DNA from: an uncultured Fimbriimonas sp.
Lineage (GTDB): Bacteria > Armatimonadota > Fimbriimonadia > Fimbriimonadales > Fimbriimonadaceae
Length of the DNA stretch: 37,168 nucleotides
Direction: 5' to 3'
Assembly: GCA_945952345.1 (NCBI GenBank)
Contig: CAMFIS010000013.1
Location: forward strand, 1 to 37,168
Part shown: piece by piece, positions 8,781-17,546 of the stretch
How positions within the stretch are numbered: position 1 is the first letter of the stretch
Layout of the letters: every line of letters begins with the position of its first letter
The notes under the pieces: generated by a model
What the model was told of the DNA's origin: nothing
What the model saw: only the letters and a program-made list of their open reading frames with translations
Databases searched by the model: none
Translations under genes and position numbers: made by a program

Positions 8781-10463
8781 ATGACTAACTTCGATCCTCG
8801 ACAACATTCTCGTACCATCACCGAAGGCGCCGACAAGACCGCCAATCGAGCCATGCTCCGCGCGATGGGCCTCGGCGACAAAGACATGTCCCAGCCTTGG
8901 GTTGGCGTCGCCACTGTGTGGAGCGAGAGCACCCCGTGCAATGTAAACCTCGACGCGCAAGGAATCCGAATTGCCGAGGAGATTACGAAACGCTGTGCCA
9001 CGACGAGGCGGTTCAACACGATTTCAGTTGCTGATGGGATCGCGATGGGACACGAGGGGATGCGGGCATCGTTGGTCAGCCGCGAGGTCATCGCCGACTC
9101 TGTCGAACTCATGATGCGGGGCCATTGCTACGACGCTTTGGTCGGAGTCGCGGGATGCGATAAGAGTCTGCCGGGAATGCTGATGGTCATGGCGAGACTC
9201 GATGTACCCTCGATCTTCCTCTATGGCGGCACAATCATGCCCGGAAGGCATAAGGACAAAGACGTCACGATTCAGGATGCCTTCGAAGCGGCCGGTGCCT
9301 ACGCTGCCGGAACCATCGACAAGGCCGAGCTTCACGCGGTGGAGTGCGCGGTCTGCCCGGGAGCAGGCGCGTGCGGCGGACAATACACCGCGAACACGAT
9401 GGCTTGCGTCGCAGAAGCTCTAGGCATGGCGTTGCCCGGTTCCTCCAGCCCGCCGGCCGAGGACCCCGATGGCTCTCGCGATCCTTACTTTGCCAAGATC
9501 GCGGAGACGATGATGGGCCTATTCGAATCCGGTCTAACGCCGAGCAAGATCATCACGAAGAAGGCGTTAGAAAACGCGGTGATGGTCGGCGCGGCGACGG
9601 GTGGGTCGACGAACATCGCGTTGCACCTCCCCGCGATTGCCAACGAACTGGGTCTGACCTTGACCCTCAAAGAGATCCACGAGATCAGCCAACGAACCCC
9701 GATCCTCGCTGACCTAAGGCCGGGCGGAAAGTACGTGATGCTTGATTTGCACAAGGTCGGCGGCGTCCCCGCTGTGCTGAAGGCCTTGCTCCATGCGGGT
9801 TGTTTGCACGGCGACTGCATGACGATCACCGGCAAGACGATGGCCGAGAATCTGAAGGACGTCGTGATCCCGACCGATCAACTCGTGGTCCGAACCACGG
9901 AGAATGCTGTCTCGCCGACCGGCGGATTGGTGGCGGTGTTTGGCAATCTTGCCACCCAAGGCGGGGTGATCAAGACGGCGGGCGTAAAGAAGCTTGCGCA
10001 TACCGGACCAGCGAAGGTTTACGACTCGGAACAAGATGCCATGGCCGCTGTTCAGGCGCGCAAGATCGAAAAAGGCGACGTGGTAGTCATTCGTAACGAA
10101 GGACCGAAAGGCGGACCCGGCATGCGCGAGATGCTGGGCGTGACCGCTGCGATTGTGGGCCAGGGCCTTGGCAACGACGTAGCGCTCCTCACCGACGGCC
10201 GATTCAGCGGCGCGACGAAGGGCCTCATGGTCGGCCACGTCTGCCCGGAAGCGAGCGAAGGCGGCGTGATCGGACTTGTGAAGGACGGTGACCAGATCAC
10301 CGTGGATGCCGAGAAATTTGAACTTACGGTCCACGTCTCGGACGAAGAATTACATGAGCGAAGGAAGGATTGGAAGCCGCTGGCGCCAAGGTACACAAAG
10401 GGTGCGTTGGCGAAGTTCGCTCGAACGGTGGGGCCGGCTTGCGACGGTGCGGTGACGCACTGA
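8781..10463 (+). CDS. ilvD: Dihydroxy-acid dehydratase
   Basis: IlvD dehydrates 2,3-dihydroxyisovalerate or 2,3-dihydroxy-3-methylvalerate to the corresponding 2-oxo acid, the last step before transamination. The 560-residue product has the cluster cysteines Cys53 (ESTPCNVN), Cys126 (GCDKSLPG) and Cys198 ([12 protein letters not shown]), matching [2Fe-2S] members such as those of plants and mycobacteria. The C-terminal region has [12 protein letters not shown], a conserved IlvD/Edd signature. It lies downstream of ilvA but separated by 480 bp of non-coding DNA, so it may have its own promoter. No Shine-Dalgarno is evident before the ATG. The true leu genes and transaminase are not adjacent. 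Confidence 0.96.
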   Translation: MTNFDPRQHSRTITEGADKTANRAMLRAMGLGDKDMSQPWVGVATVWSESTPCNVNLDAQGIRIAEEITKRCATTRRFNTISVADGIAMGHEGMRASLVSREVIADSVELMMRGHCYDALVGVAGCDKSLPGMLMVMARLDVPSIFLYGGTIMPGRHKDKDVTIQDAFEAAGAYAAGTIDKAELHAVECAVCPGAGACGGQYTANTMACVAEALGMALPGSSSPPAEDPDGSRDPYFAKIAETMMGLFESGLTPSKIITKKALENAVMVGAATGGSTNIALHLPAIANELGLTLTLKEIHEISQRTPILADLRPGGKYVMLDLHKVGGVPAVLKALLHAGCLHGDCMTITGKTMAENLKDVVIPTDQLVVRTTENAVSPTGGLVAVFGNLATQGGVIKTAGVKKLAHTGPAKVYDSEQDAMAAVQARKIEKGDVVVIRNEGPKGGPGMREMLGVTAAIVGQGLGNDVALLTDGRFSGATKGLMVGHVCPEASEGGVIGLVKDGDQITVDAEKFELTVHVSDEELHERRKDWKPLAPRYTKGALAKFARTVGPACDGAVTH

Positions 10464-10535
10464 AAGAGCGGGAGAAGCGCAAAGAAGCTGCAGGGCCAGC
10501 GGGAAAAAGCAGAGAAACAAGAACTAATCAGCGCA

Positions 10536-10586
10536 ACACCCCCGGGGTGTCAATGAGCGGGCCGTAGGCGAATTGGTGGGGGAAGG
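10536..10586. repeat. Degenerate relative of the 1234-1473 inverted-repeat element
   Basis: After ilvD, ACACCCCCGGGGTGT (10536-10550) forms a near-perfect palindrome. It is followed by CAATGAGCG and, after a short gap, GCGAATTGGTGGGGG. These match in order and strand the right half of the element near 1400-1470, which reads GGGGGTGTCGGTGAGCG and then GCGAACCGGTGGGGG, with about 35 nt instead of about 9 nt between the blocks. Presumably a second, decayed or truncated copy. The palindrome may also serve as terminator for ilvD, though without a T-tract. Confidence 0.5.
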
Positions 10587-10651
10587 GATCAGTGGAATGT
10601 CCCACATAATTTGAACCTTCAACTCCGCACGGCAGATTGTTCCCTGCAGTC

Positions 10652-10804
10652 CTAAACCAGGGCAAGGCAGACGCCAACGATCACGGCGGTGAAAACAAGC
10701 ATCAACGGGAAGAAGAAACACCCCAAATCGACAAGGCATCCCAAGGCGCTGCCGCATCCGTCGAGGTTGGAACCGGGCTCTTTGTAGTCCTTCTTGCCGC
10801 TCAT
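10652..10804 (-). CDS. 50-residue single-span membrane protein
   Basis: A short frame on the minus strand encodes 50 residues: a polar N-terminus (MSGKKDYKEPGSNLDGCGSA), then a hydrophobic stretch from about residue 21 to the C-terminus (LVDLGCFFFPLMLVFTAVIV and on to LALV). AAAGGTGA at 10816-10809 is a well-spaced ribosome binding site. It starts 56 nt downstream of the DUF5671 gene on the same strand, suggesting one transcript. Three cysteines in the middle (residues 17, 23 and 29) could bind metal or form disulfides. I recognise no family. Good start signal, ordinary codon use and context support a real gene. Confidence 0.65.
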   Translation of the reverse strand: MSGKKDYKEPGSNLDGCGSALGCLVDLGCFFFPLMLVFTAVIVGVCLALV

Positions 10805-10860
10805 TGCCTCACCTTTCTCAACTGTACGAATTCACGCGAGATTCGGTTGAGGCAATCGAA

Positions 10861-11940
10861 CTACTCGCCTTGTCCCTTTGCGTTTAGCACAAACTTGTCG
10901 AGCCCGATATGATGTCGGTCGAAAGCGCCAATGGGACCACCGTACCGACCTGTCTTGGCCGCCGATTGGTCGGTCTGAAATGTCGCTGACAATTCGAAGT
11001 GAGTCTTATCCACCACGTGATATCCGTACGCTTGTTTTGTTTCTGGATCTTGGTAAGGGTTTGCGGGACGGCCCACGGTTCCGAATGCCTTGTCCTGCGA
11101 CGCAGGCAATGCCTTGTGATTGGTGTAATAGTCCCGAACGGCCGACGATAACGCGGTCAAGTCTTGGACTCGCTTCTCGTCGGCCGATTCCATTCGCGCC
11201 TGAATCGGTCCTCCAGCAAATCCAAATCCGCCAATAATGACGCCAAGGTTGACAACCCAAACGACGATTGCGCCCATTTTCAGCCACGGGGTCGGCTTCG
11301 AGGCATTTCCCATCTCGGATCGATGGAGGTCCCAATAATAGAACCCAAAGACCGAGGCGGCGAGAACCACAACGATGGAGCATTTTAGGATGGTCCGAAC
11401 CGCCAGTTCGCCACCAAGAAAGCCGGCGAAGAGCACGATCACCGATGAGAGCACACAACCGGCGGCATTGAATAGGGTCAAGTAGGTCAGCCAAGCACGA
11501 ACCGGTGAGAGCCGACGCTCAGGCTGAGTGGTCAACGACACGAGCAGCTGTCGAGTGAGGAAGAACCACATGGGGAACGAGACGATGAGCGAGGCGAGGA
11601 GCCAGCGAACTGCTTCGTGGCGGAAGTCATCGTCGCCGTATTCGTACCCTTTCACCGCGTCGGGGAACTTGGTATCCACGAATCCGCTGAGGAGATTTCC
11701 CAGCGAAATGGTCGCGGTGTAGAGCATGAGGAACATGAGGAGATAGAGGAACGATTCCTTCGCCCATCCGCCTTTCTTGGGCCTTGGAACTGGGACGGGG
11801 AATTTCACATCCGCAAAATCCGAGAAGCCATCGCTGATTTCATCGTCCGTCCACTTGGCTTCCAGCAAGGCAGAACGAATCTCATCGCGAGACTTGCCGG
11901 CGGTGAGGGCTCGTTCGATGAAGGTCGTCAGTTCGGCCAT
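10861..11940 (-). CDS. DUF5671-domain membrane protein with pseudopilin-like C-terminal segment
   Basis: The 359-residue protein starts with a small helical motif (FIERALTAGKSRDEIRSALL, about 6-40) common ahead of DUF5671 domains, then has about five membrane segments (roughly 60-85, 112-132, 150-175, 180-205, 225-248). The C-terminal part (about 250-359) has an RVQDLTALSSAVRDYYTNHK...LP pattern like the helix-then-sheet of processed pilin-like or DUF5671-associated domains, probably outside the membrane. Function unknown. AGGAG (11950-11946) lies 5 nt before the ATG, a strong start. The 50-residue membrane protein lies directly downstream. Confidence 0.85.
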   Translation of the reverse strand: MAELTTFIERALTAGKSRDEIRSALLEAKWTDDEISDGFSDFADVKFPVPVPRPKKGGWAKESFLYLLMFLMLYTATISLGNLLSGFVDTKFPDAVKGYEYGDDDFRHEAVRWLLASLIVSFPMWFFLTRQLLVSLTTQPERRLSPVRAWLTYLTLFNAAGCVLSSVIVLFAGFLGGELAVRTILKCSIVVVLAASVFGFYYWDLHRSEMGNASKPTPWLKMGAIVVWVVNLGVIIGGFGFAGGPIQARMESADEKRVQDLTALSSAVRDYYTNHKALPASQDKAFGTVGRPANPYQDPETKQAYGYHVVDKTHFELSATFQTDQSAAKTGRYGGPIGAFDRHHIGLDKFVLNAKGQGE

Positions 11941-11984
11941 AGTTACTCCTACGACTTGATGCTACAGGAAAAGGGAGGGTCGCG

Positions 11985-12008
11985 AGGGTCCGAACTTTCT
12001 AGGACCCT
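11985..12008. other. Inverted repeat between the DUF5671 gene and the GH38 gene
   Basis: AGGGTCC (11985-11991) and GGACCCT (12002-12008) form a 7-bp hairpin with a 10-nt loop in the divergent gap 11941-12174. Apart from this and the promoter-like hexamer at 12162, I see nothing in the gap. Confidence 0.3.
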
Positions 12009-12161
12009 GGTGGTCAGAGCGAGGGCTACATCTCCAATTACGGCAGGAAGCACATGGCAAACCTAGTCGTTCGAGCCTGCATTGGTGAGGCAGCAGACTT
12101 GGCTCTAAGTCTCCCTTGAACTGAAGCCTGAATCCTGGTTCCTGAAGCCCGCTTGGACAGC

Positions 12162-12167
12162 TATACT
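12162..12167 (+). promoter_or_regulatory. Candidate -10 element of the GH38 gene
   Basis: TATACT ends 7 nt before ATG 12175, placing the transcription start at or next to the A of ATG. There is no Shine-Dalgarno. TTCCTG at 12139-12144 (17-bp spacing) would be only a weak -35. Confidence 0.45.
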
Positions 12168-12174
12168 TCTAACC

Positions 12175-15100
12175 ATGCTTGTCGCTGCCCTCGCTTCCCT
12201 CATGCTCCAAACAAAAGATGAATGCCTGGTCTTCGTCAGCCGGAATCTGGCCAAGGGCGATGCGAATTGGTACACCTACTTCACCATCTCCGAGAAGCCC
12301 GTGAAGATCAAGGCGGGGGACAAGCTGGTTTACGACATCTTCCTCGATCCCCACAACCCGGTGGCCAAGGGCTCCGTCGACTTGGACGTGGACACCGGCG
12401 ACAACCTGCGCGACGGCGGCGGAGTCGATAGCGAAGGCATCCGCTCCCACGGCGACGCGATCCTCGATAAGGCTTCAGGGCATTGGCTTCACCGCGAAAT
12501 TGGCCTCGACATGTTCAAGGGCAAGACCACCACACAGTGGAACCTGAACTTCGAAGGGGATCCCGACGGCCGCTATATGTTGGCAGTGGACAACATCAAG
12601 GTCATCCACTCGGACGGCACTGCCGAGGTGATCTACGACGGCGGCAAACCGCCAGTGACGAAGCTGGTGAACGCCAACGGCTACACCAAATTCCCGGCGT
12701 GGAAGGTGGTCGATAAAGACCAGATCGCGGAAGGCAAAGACCTCGAGCCGATGATCGCGCGGGTTATCGAGCAGAGCTCGAAAAAGCAGGCGCTGGAAGC
12801 GATCGACGAGCAGCTTTCGATGGCGGAGAAGTTCATGAAGGGCAAGCCCATGGACCCGCACACCAAGCAGCATTTCGAGCAGACGCGGCAGATGATCGAC
12901 GCACTGTACGCCGGCGACAACGTCACGCCGGAGCAGATCGAAGCCGCGCTGCACATGGCGAGCCAAGCCTTGGAGCACGCCCATCCGGAGATGCAGAAGT
13001 ACACCGGGCACTTGGTCGGCCACGCGCACATCGACCTCCAGTGGCTGTGGGAGTGGCAAGAGGGCATCGTCTTCTCGCGCGACACGTTCAACCAAGCCGC
13101 GAAGTTCATGGACGAGTTCCCGGGCTTCACATTCAGCCAGAGCTCGTCGGCGATTTATAAGGGCGTCGAGGAAGCGTATCCCGACCTGTTCAAGAAAGTT
13201 CAGGAGAAGGTGAAGAAGGGCCAGTGGGAGCTTGTCGGCGGACGAGTTTGCGAAGGCGACACGAACATGATCTCGCCGGAATCGCACGCCCGGCAATTCC
13301 TCTACGGCCAAGAGTACTTCCGCGAGAAGTTTGGTAAGACCGCGATCGTGGGATGGGAGCCGGACACCTTCGGACATTCGATCCAGATGCCGCAGATTCT
13401 CAAGATGGGCGGATGCAAATACTACTACTTCTGCCGCGGCGGAAAGGGCAAACCGCTCTTCTGGTGGCAGGGCCTCGATGGCACCAAAATCCTCGCCTTC
13501 GACGAGCCAGCGAGCGGCTCTTGGTACAACAGCGACATCTCTTACAAGCAGTTCCAGGAGATGCTCGACTTCGAGAACAACACCGGCACCAAGGACGCAC
13601 TCATGGTGTACGGCGTGGGCAACCACGGCGGCGGACCGACTCGCGAGATGATCCAGCAGGCACTTGGCTTTATGGCGAAGAAGGACCTTCCGCCGATCAA
13701 GTTCAGCACTGCGACCCAGTTCTTCAAGAAGCTAGAAACGTACGACCTGAAGAAGATCCCCGTCATCGATGAGGAGCTGAACCCCGTTTTCGACGGCTGC
13801 TACACCACACACAGCGAGGTGAAGCAGCTCAACCGACAGGCCGAGAATATCACCGCCTCGGCCGAGGCGATTTCGACGATCGCGAACCAGTTCGGTTTTG
13901 CATATCCACACGAGCAGTTCCGCAAATCGTGGGAAGATATTTGCTTCAACCATCACCACGACACGCTGCCGGGTAGTGGCGTGCACGCGCCGTACGAGAA
14001 CACCAAAACGATGCTGGGTCGCGCGATCGCGGATAGCAACGATACGATTACTCGGGCGATGCAAATGCTGTCCCTTCGAGTGACCCCCAAGACCGGTGGT
14101 ATGAGCTTCATGGTTGCGAATCCTCTGGGTTGGAAGCGCAGCGGTTGGGTCGAGGCGCTTGCGGTTCCGAGTGGTTGGAACGGACAGAACATGAACCTGG
14201 ACGAGCTCGTCGCTTTCGGTCCCGATGGCAAGGAGTATCCAGTGCAGGTGATGGATCGCATTACGCGCCACGTTCGATTCTGGGCGGGCGATGTGCCGAG
14301 CTTTGGATACAAGGTGTTCCAACTCAAGAACGGAGTGCCCGCCGAATCAAGCCGAATCACGGTTCAAGGAATGAAGCTTAGTGGCGATGGATTCGAAGCT
14401 ACGATCGACGAGACAAATGGCGGCTTTAGTGACCTCACATTCCGGGGCAAGTCGTTCCGAAACGTTGGCCAACTGCGACTCGACTACGAAAAGCCGGGCG
14501 GAATGACGGCGTGGGTAATCCAACCGATCGACCACAGCCGAATCTTAAAGCCGAGCAAGATCAAGTCTTCTCGCGTAAAAGATGGTCTTGACCTCACCAT
14601 GTGGTACGAGATGGACAGCCAAGGCCGAAAAGGAACCCCGACGACGGTAGAGCAGACATTCCACTTGCGAACTGGCGCCGACCAGATTCCCGTCACGGTC
14701 GAGTGCGATTGGCATAATGTGGGCAGTGGATCGACCACCAACCCGATGCTTCGCGTCACCGCTGATATCGTCCCGGGTACCGAACCAGCCAAGGCGGCAT
14801 ACGACATTCCGTACGGCGTGCTTGAGCGACCGGTCGATGGCAAGGAATATCCGGCTCTCAAGTGGGGCGCGCTGGGCGATCTTGCCATCCTCAACGATTG
14901 CAAGCACGGCTACACCGCAAGCGGTAACACGCTCTCGATGACCTTAATCCGCAGCAGCTACGACCCCGATCCCGAGCCGAATCCTGGCCACCATGTGTGG
15001 CACTACTCGATTCGTCCGAAGGCGGACGGCGAGACGTGGGCGGACATGACGAGAGCGGGCTATGAGCTCAACGAGCCTTTTATCGTGGCAAGCGTTCCGT

Positions 15101-15369
15101 TCGATGCAAGGGGAACCGCACCGCACGAGTGGAGCGCATTGTCTTTGAACGCCAAAGATGCGATTCCGTTCGGATTGAAGCTGGCGGAGAACTCGAACGA
15201 CCCCATCGCTCGACTCTATAGTTGCCAACCAGGTGCGACCAAGTTGGACTTCAACACGGTGTTTGGCGGCAAGACGGTCAACGAGGTGAACTTCCTTGAG
15301 GATCGGCTGAATGTTTTCAATCCGACGCTGAGAGGCTTCGAAATTAAGTCAATCCGCTGGTCGAAGTAA
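12175..15369 (+). CDS. GH38 alpha-mannosidase with N-terminal beta-sandwich domain
   Basis: The 1064-residue product hydrolyses alpha-mannosides (retaining, Zn-dependent). An N-terminal domain (about 20-165) looks like a carbohydrate-binding beta-sandwich. The catalytic domain begins at HAHIDLQWLW with Zn ligands His285 and Asp287. The nucleophile is Asp397 in WEPDTFGHS, and the HHHDTLPGSG motif near 593-602 supplies a further Zn-binding His. The C-terminal half is beta-rich, as usual for GH38. The very short hydrophobic N-terminus (MLVAALASLMLQTKDE) lacks a positive n-region, so export is uncertain. The start is fixed by TATACT 7 nt upstream and the lack of another ATG, GTG or TTG nearby. 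Its 3' end overlaps the convergent FAD oxidase gene by 26 bp. It may act with the GH92 enzyme at 31880-34051 on mannan or N-glycans. Confidence 0.95.
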   Translation: MLVAALASLMLQTKDECLVFVSRNLAKGDANWYTYFTISEKPVKIKAGDKLVYDIFLDPHNPVAKGSVDLDVDTGDNLRDGGGVDSEGIRSHGDAILDKASGHWLHREIGLDMFKGKTTTQWNLNFEGDPDGRYMLAVDNIKVIHSDGTAEVIYDGGKPPVTKLVNANGYTKFPAWKVVDKDQIAEGKDLEPMIARVIEQSSKKQALEAIDEQLSMAEKFMKGKPMDPHTKQHFEQTRQMIDALYAGDNVTPEQIEAALHMASQALEHAHPEMQKYTGHLVGHAHIDLQWLWEWQEGIVFSRDTFNQAAKFMDEFPGFTFSQSSSAIYKGVEEAYPDLFKKVQEKVKKGQWELVGGRVCEGDTNMISPESHARQFLYGQEYFREKFGKTAIVGWEPDTFGHSIQMPQILKMGGCKYYYFCRGGKGKPLFWWQGLDGTKILAFDEPASGSWYNSDISYKQFQEMLDFENNTGTKDALMVYGVGNHGGGPTREMIQQALGFMAKKDLPPIKFSTATQFFKKLETYDLKKIPVIDEELNPVFDGCYTTHSEVKQLNRQAENITASAEAISTIANQFGFAYPHEQFRKSWEDICFNHHHDTLPGSGVHAPYENTKTMLGRAIADSNDTITRAMQMLSLRVTPKTGGMSFMVANPLGWKRSGWVEALAVPSGWNGQNMNLDELVAFGPDGKEYPVQVMDRITRHVRFWAGDVPSFGYKVFQLKNGVPAESSRITVQGMKLSGDGFEATIDETNGGFSDLTFRGKSFRNVGQLRLDYEKPGGMTAWVIQPIDHSRILKPSKIKSSRVKDGLDLTMWYEMDSQGRKGTPTTVEQTFHLRTGADQIPVTVECDWHNVGSGSTTNPMLRVTADIVPGTEPAKAAYDIPYGVLERPVDGKEYPALKWGALGDLAILNDCKHGYTASGNTLSMTLIRSSYDPDPEPNPGHHVWHYSIRPKADGETWADMTRAGYELNEPFIVASVPFDARGTAPHEWSALSLNAKDAIPFGLKLAENSNDPIARLYSCQPGATKLDFNTVFGGKTVNEVNFLEDRLNVFNPTLRGFEIKSIRWSK

Positions 15370-16456
15370 AGCGATTGACGTCGAGGAACGAGAGATCTTT
15401 TGGCAAGCCCGTTGTGTGGGCTTGCCAAACCACCTCGCCAATGACCGAGCCGAATTTGAACCCGTGGCCACTGAAGCCGCAGGCGACGGAGAAGCGTCTA
15501 TCGATCTTTCCGATCATAAAATGCCCATCCGGCGACATGTCGTAGGTACAGGTTTTCGTCGATAAGGTCTCGGGGGTTAACCCGGTCAAATATTTCCCTG
15601 CTAATCTCTGGAGACCCGCAACCTGCGAATCGTGATCGCCGGACGAGAACTTGTGGTGCCCCCCAATTTTGACGCCGGGATCCTTATCCACGCTGGGGAA
15701 GCCGTAGAGCATTTCGCCGTCCTCATTCATGATTCCAAAGCCAGGCATGGAGTCCCATCGGTCATCGGACTTACCCATCCAGGCAACGACGTGCGGTTCC
15801 GCTCGAAGGTAAGGCTTCAGTCGAGGAACCAGATTGGACGTTTCTGCCCCGGCCGCCACGATCACTTCGGCGGACTCGACGCCTGCCTTTTCACCCCGAA
15901 CAAACCACCAATGCGTGTCACGTTCGAATCCAAGCACGCGGTCGCGAATGATCTTGATTCCCATCGACCTCGCGAGTTGCGCCATCGCTCGGGTGGCCCT
16001 TGCGGCGAGAACATATCCGGCCTGTGGCTCGAAAAAGCCGATGTAATTCGATGGGAGATTCCCGACGGGAAAACGATCTCGAGATTGCTCGATGGACAAA
16101 ACTTCGTGGGGAAGGCCATGCAGATTGGCGCTTTCGATCGCCCCTGCAATAAGCTCACAATCTGGCGGTCCGGCGTAGAACCCACCAACAGGGCAATATA
16201 CCTTGGGGTCAAGCTGCTTCCAGTTCGACATCGACTTGAGGAGGAGTGGAACGTAGGCAGGATTTTCGTAGTAGCTGGTTCGAAAGAGTCGCAAACCATC
16301 GCCCGAAGCTCCGAATTCATTGGCTTCTCCATAGGGATCGAAAACAATGACGTTGCCGCCCAAGTGCTTTTTCGCTTCAATCGCAGTGGCGAGACCAACG
16401 ATGCCTGCCACAACAATGACAATATCGGAAATAAAAGATCGGTAGCGCCTCTTCAC
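15344..16456 (-). CDS. FAD-dependent amine oxidase, MSOX/SolA-like (DAO family)
   Basis: From GTG 16456 the product has 370 residues, the normal size of monomeric sarcosine oxidase or N-methyltryptophan oxidase. The N-terminal FAD-binding motif reads DIVIVVAGIVGLATA: the first Gly of GxGxxG is Val. The GDGLRLFRTSYYENPAYVPL region fits the family's active-site segment. The Cys in TKTCTYDMSPDGHFMIG (about residue 303) corresponds to the covalent flavin cysteine, and GFSGHGFKF near the end is the usual FAD-contacting motif. GTG 16456 has GGAG 6-9 nt upstream and leaves a 78-bp divergent gap; an upstream ATG (16546) would overlap the regulator gene. Substrate unknown, probably an N-methylated or secondary amine. 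Confidence 0.85.
   Translation of the reverse strand: MKRRYRSFISDIVIVVAGIVGLATAIEAKKHLGGNVIVFDPYGEANEFGASGDGLRLFRTSYYENPAYVPLLLKSMSNWKQLDPKVYCPVGGFYAGPPDCELIAGAIESANLHGLPHEVLSIEQSRDRFPVGNLPSNYIGFFEPQAGYVLAARATRAMAQLARSMGIKIIRDRVLGFERDTHWWFVRGEKAGVESAEVIVAAGAETSNLVPRLKPYLRAEPHVVAWMGKSDDRWDSMPGFGIMNEDGEMLYGFPSVDKDPGVKIGGHHKFSSGDHDSQVAGLQRLAGKYLTGLTPETLSTKTCTYDMSPDGHFMIGKIDRRFSVACGFSGHGFKFGSVIGEVVWQAHTTGLPKDLSFLDVNRFTSTSGLT
15399..15429. terminator. 12-bp perfect hairpin at the convergent 3' ends of GH38 and FAD oxidase genes
   Basis: TTTGGCAAGCCC (15399-15410) and GGGCTTGCCAAA (15418-15429) form a 12-bp stem with a 7-nt loop. It lies 30 bp after the GH38 stop and inside the last codons of the oxidase gene (VWQAHTTGLPKD). 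It lacks a following T-run on either strand, so its role as a terminator is tentative. Confidence 0.45.
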
Positions 16457-16534
16457 CGTTCGCTCCAGTCTACAAAGGTCCTTGGCAGGATTACCAGGAT
16501 ATACTTTCGATAGTCTTCTTGGAACCTGACTTCC

Positions 16535-17500
16535 ATGCCCCACCACATCAGCGATTTATCGTCTCCGGAAAGCGTCGCCATCTTCCGCGCGCTCGCCTCC
16601 GAATCTCGGGCACGCATCATGGAGATGCTCGGCGAGAAGGACATGAACATCAACGAGCTCAGCAACTCGTTGGGCCTGGCGCAGCCCAGCATCACCAAGC
16701 ACATTCAGATTCTCGAAGAAGCCGGATTAGTCATCAGCGACTACCTCAGCGGAGCCCAAGGCATGCAGAAGCGGTGCCGCAAGGTGCACGACCGATTGGT
16801 GGTCGACCTGGCGGGCAAAGCCAAAGAGAAGGATTACGTCATCGAGATCGAAGTCCCGGTTGGGCTGTACACCAAGGCCGAAGTGGTGCCCACGTGCGGG
16901 CTCGCGACTCGCGACCGACTGGTGGGCGTCATCGACGATCCGCTCGCGTTTGCATTTCCAGACCGAGCCAAGGCCGAAATTCTGTGGTCGGGTGGCGGCT
17001 TTGTGGAATACAAATTTCCCAACTCGCTGCCCGCATCCAGCGTCATCGAGTCCGTTGAGTTCACCGGCGAGTTCGCCTCTGAGGCTCCCGGGTATGCCAA
17101 CGATTACCCGTCGGACATCACGGTCTGGATCAACGACGTCGAGATCGGCACCTGGCTTTCTCCCGGCGACCCCGGTGGTGAAAAGGGCCGCTTGAATCCG
17201 TCGTGGTGGCAGGATTATATGAACCAACATGGGTTCCTGAAGATGTGGCGAATCAATGACCAAGGGACCCACGTCGACGGGCAGAAGATTTCCGACGTGA
17301 CCATCCGCGACCTGGACGTACAGCCGTGGCAAGCGACGCGAATCCGGATTGGCATCAAGCCCGATGCCGAGAACCAAGGCGGCTTCACAATTTTCGGGCG
17401 CGGCTTTGGGTCGTACGAACAGGACCTGTGCCTAAGAATTCACCACTCTACGCGTGGTGGCGACTTGCCAGATTCAGTGAAAAAGGGCCAAGGGAAGTAG
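16535..17500 (+). CDS. ArsR-type winged-helix regulator with large beta-rich sensor domain
   Basis: The 321-residue protein has an N-terminal winged helix (about 8-80): SVAIFRALASESRARIMEML, then INELSNSLGLAQPSITKHIQ as the recognition helix region. Classical ArsR regulators stop near 100-120 residues; here about 240 more follow. These contain two predicted beta-rich segments (about 100-160 and 155-305) with aromatic and Gly/Asp-rich strands (ILWSGGGFVEYKFP, YPSDITVWINDVEIGTWLSP) resembling a jelly roll, plausible for binding a sugar or glycan. No CxC metal site is seen. Large ArsR-like regulators of this kind occur near glycosidase genes in other bacteria, so control of the adjacent mannosidase/galactosidase genes is a reasonable inference. 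It is divergent from the FAD oxidase gene. Confidence 0.8.
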   Translation: MPHHISDLSSPESVAIFRALASESRARIMEMLGEKDMNINELSNSLGLAQPSITKHIQILEEAGLVISDYLSGAQGMQKRCRKVHDRLVVDLAGKAKEKDYVIEIEVPVGLYTKAEVVPTCGLATRDRLVGVIDDPLAFAFPDRAKAEILWSGGGFVEYKFPNSLPASSVIESVEFTGEFASEAPGYANDYPSDITVWINDVEIGTWLSPGDPGGEKGRLNPSWWQDYMNQHGFLKMWRINDQGTHVDGQKISDVTIRDLDVQPWQATRIRIGIKPDAENQGGFTIFGRGFGSYEQDLCLRIHHSTRGGDLPDSVKKGQGK

Positions 17501-17546
17501 TCAGCGGTTGGCAGTTGCCAGTTCGAGTGCCGCGCACTCCAAGAAG

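Noticed and set aside
12475-13626. 383-codon minus-strand frame opposite GH38
   Set aside because: A shadow frame with Leu/Arg/His-rich composition typical of antisense readings of GC-rich genes.
15632-16513. 293-codon plus-strand frame opposite the FAD oxidase
   Set aside because: Antisense shadow; the minus-strand frame has clear family motifs.
16457-16546. ATG start of the FAD oxidase at 16546
   Set aside because: It would overlap the divergent regulator gene and add 30 residues before the FAD motif; GTG 16456 has a ribosome binding site.
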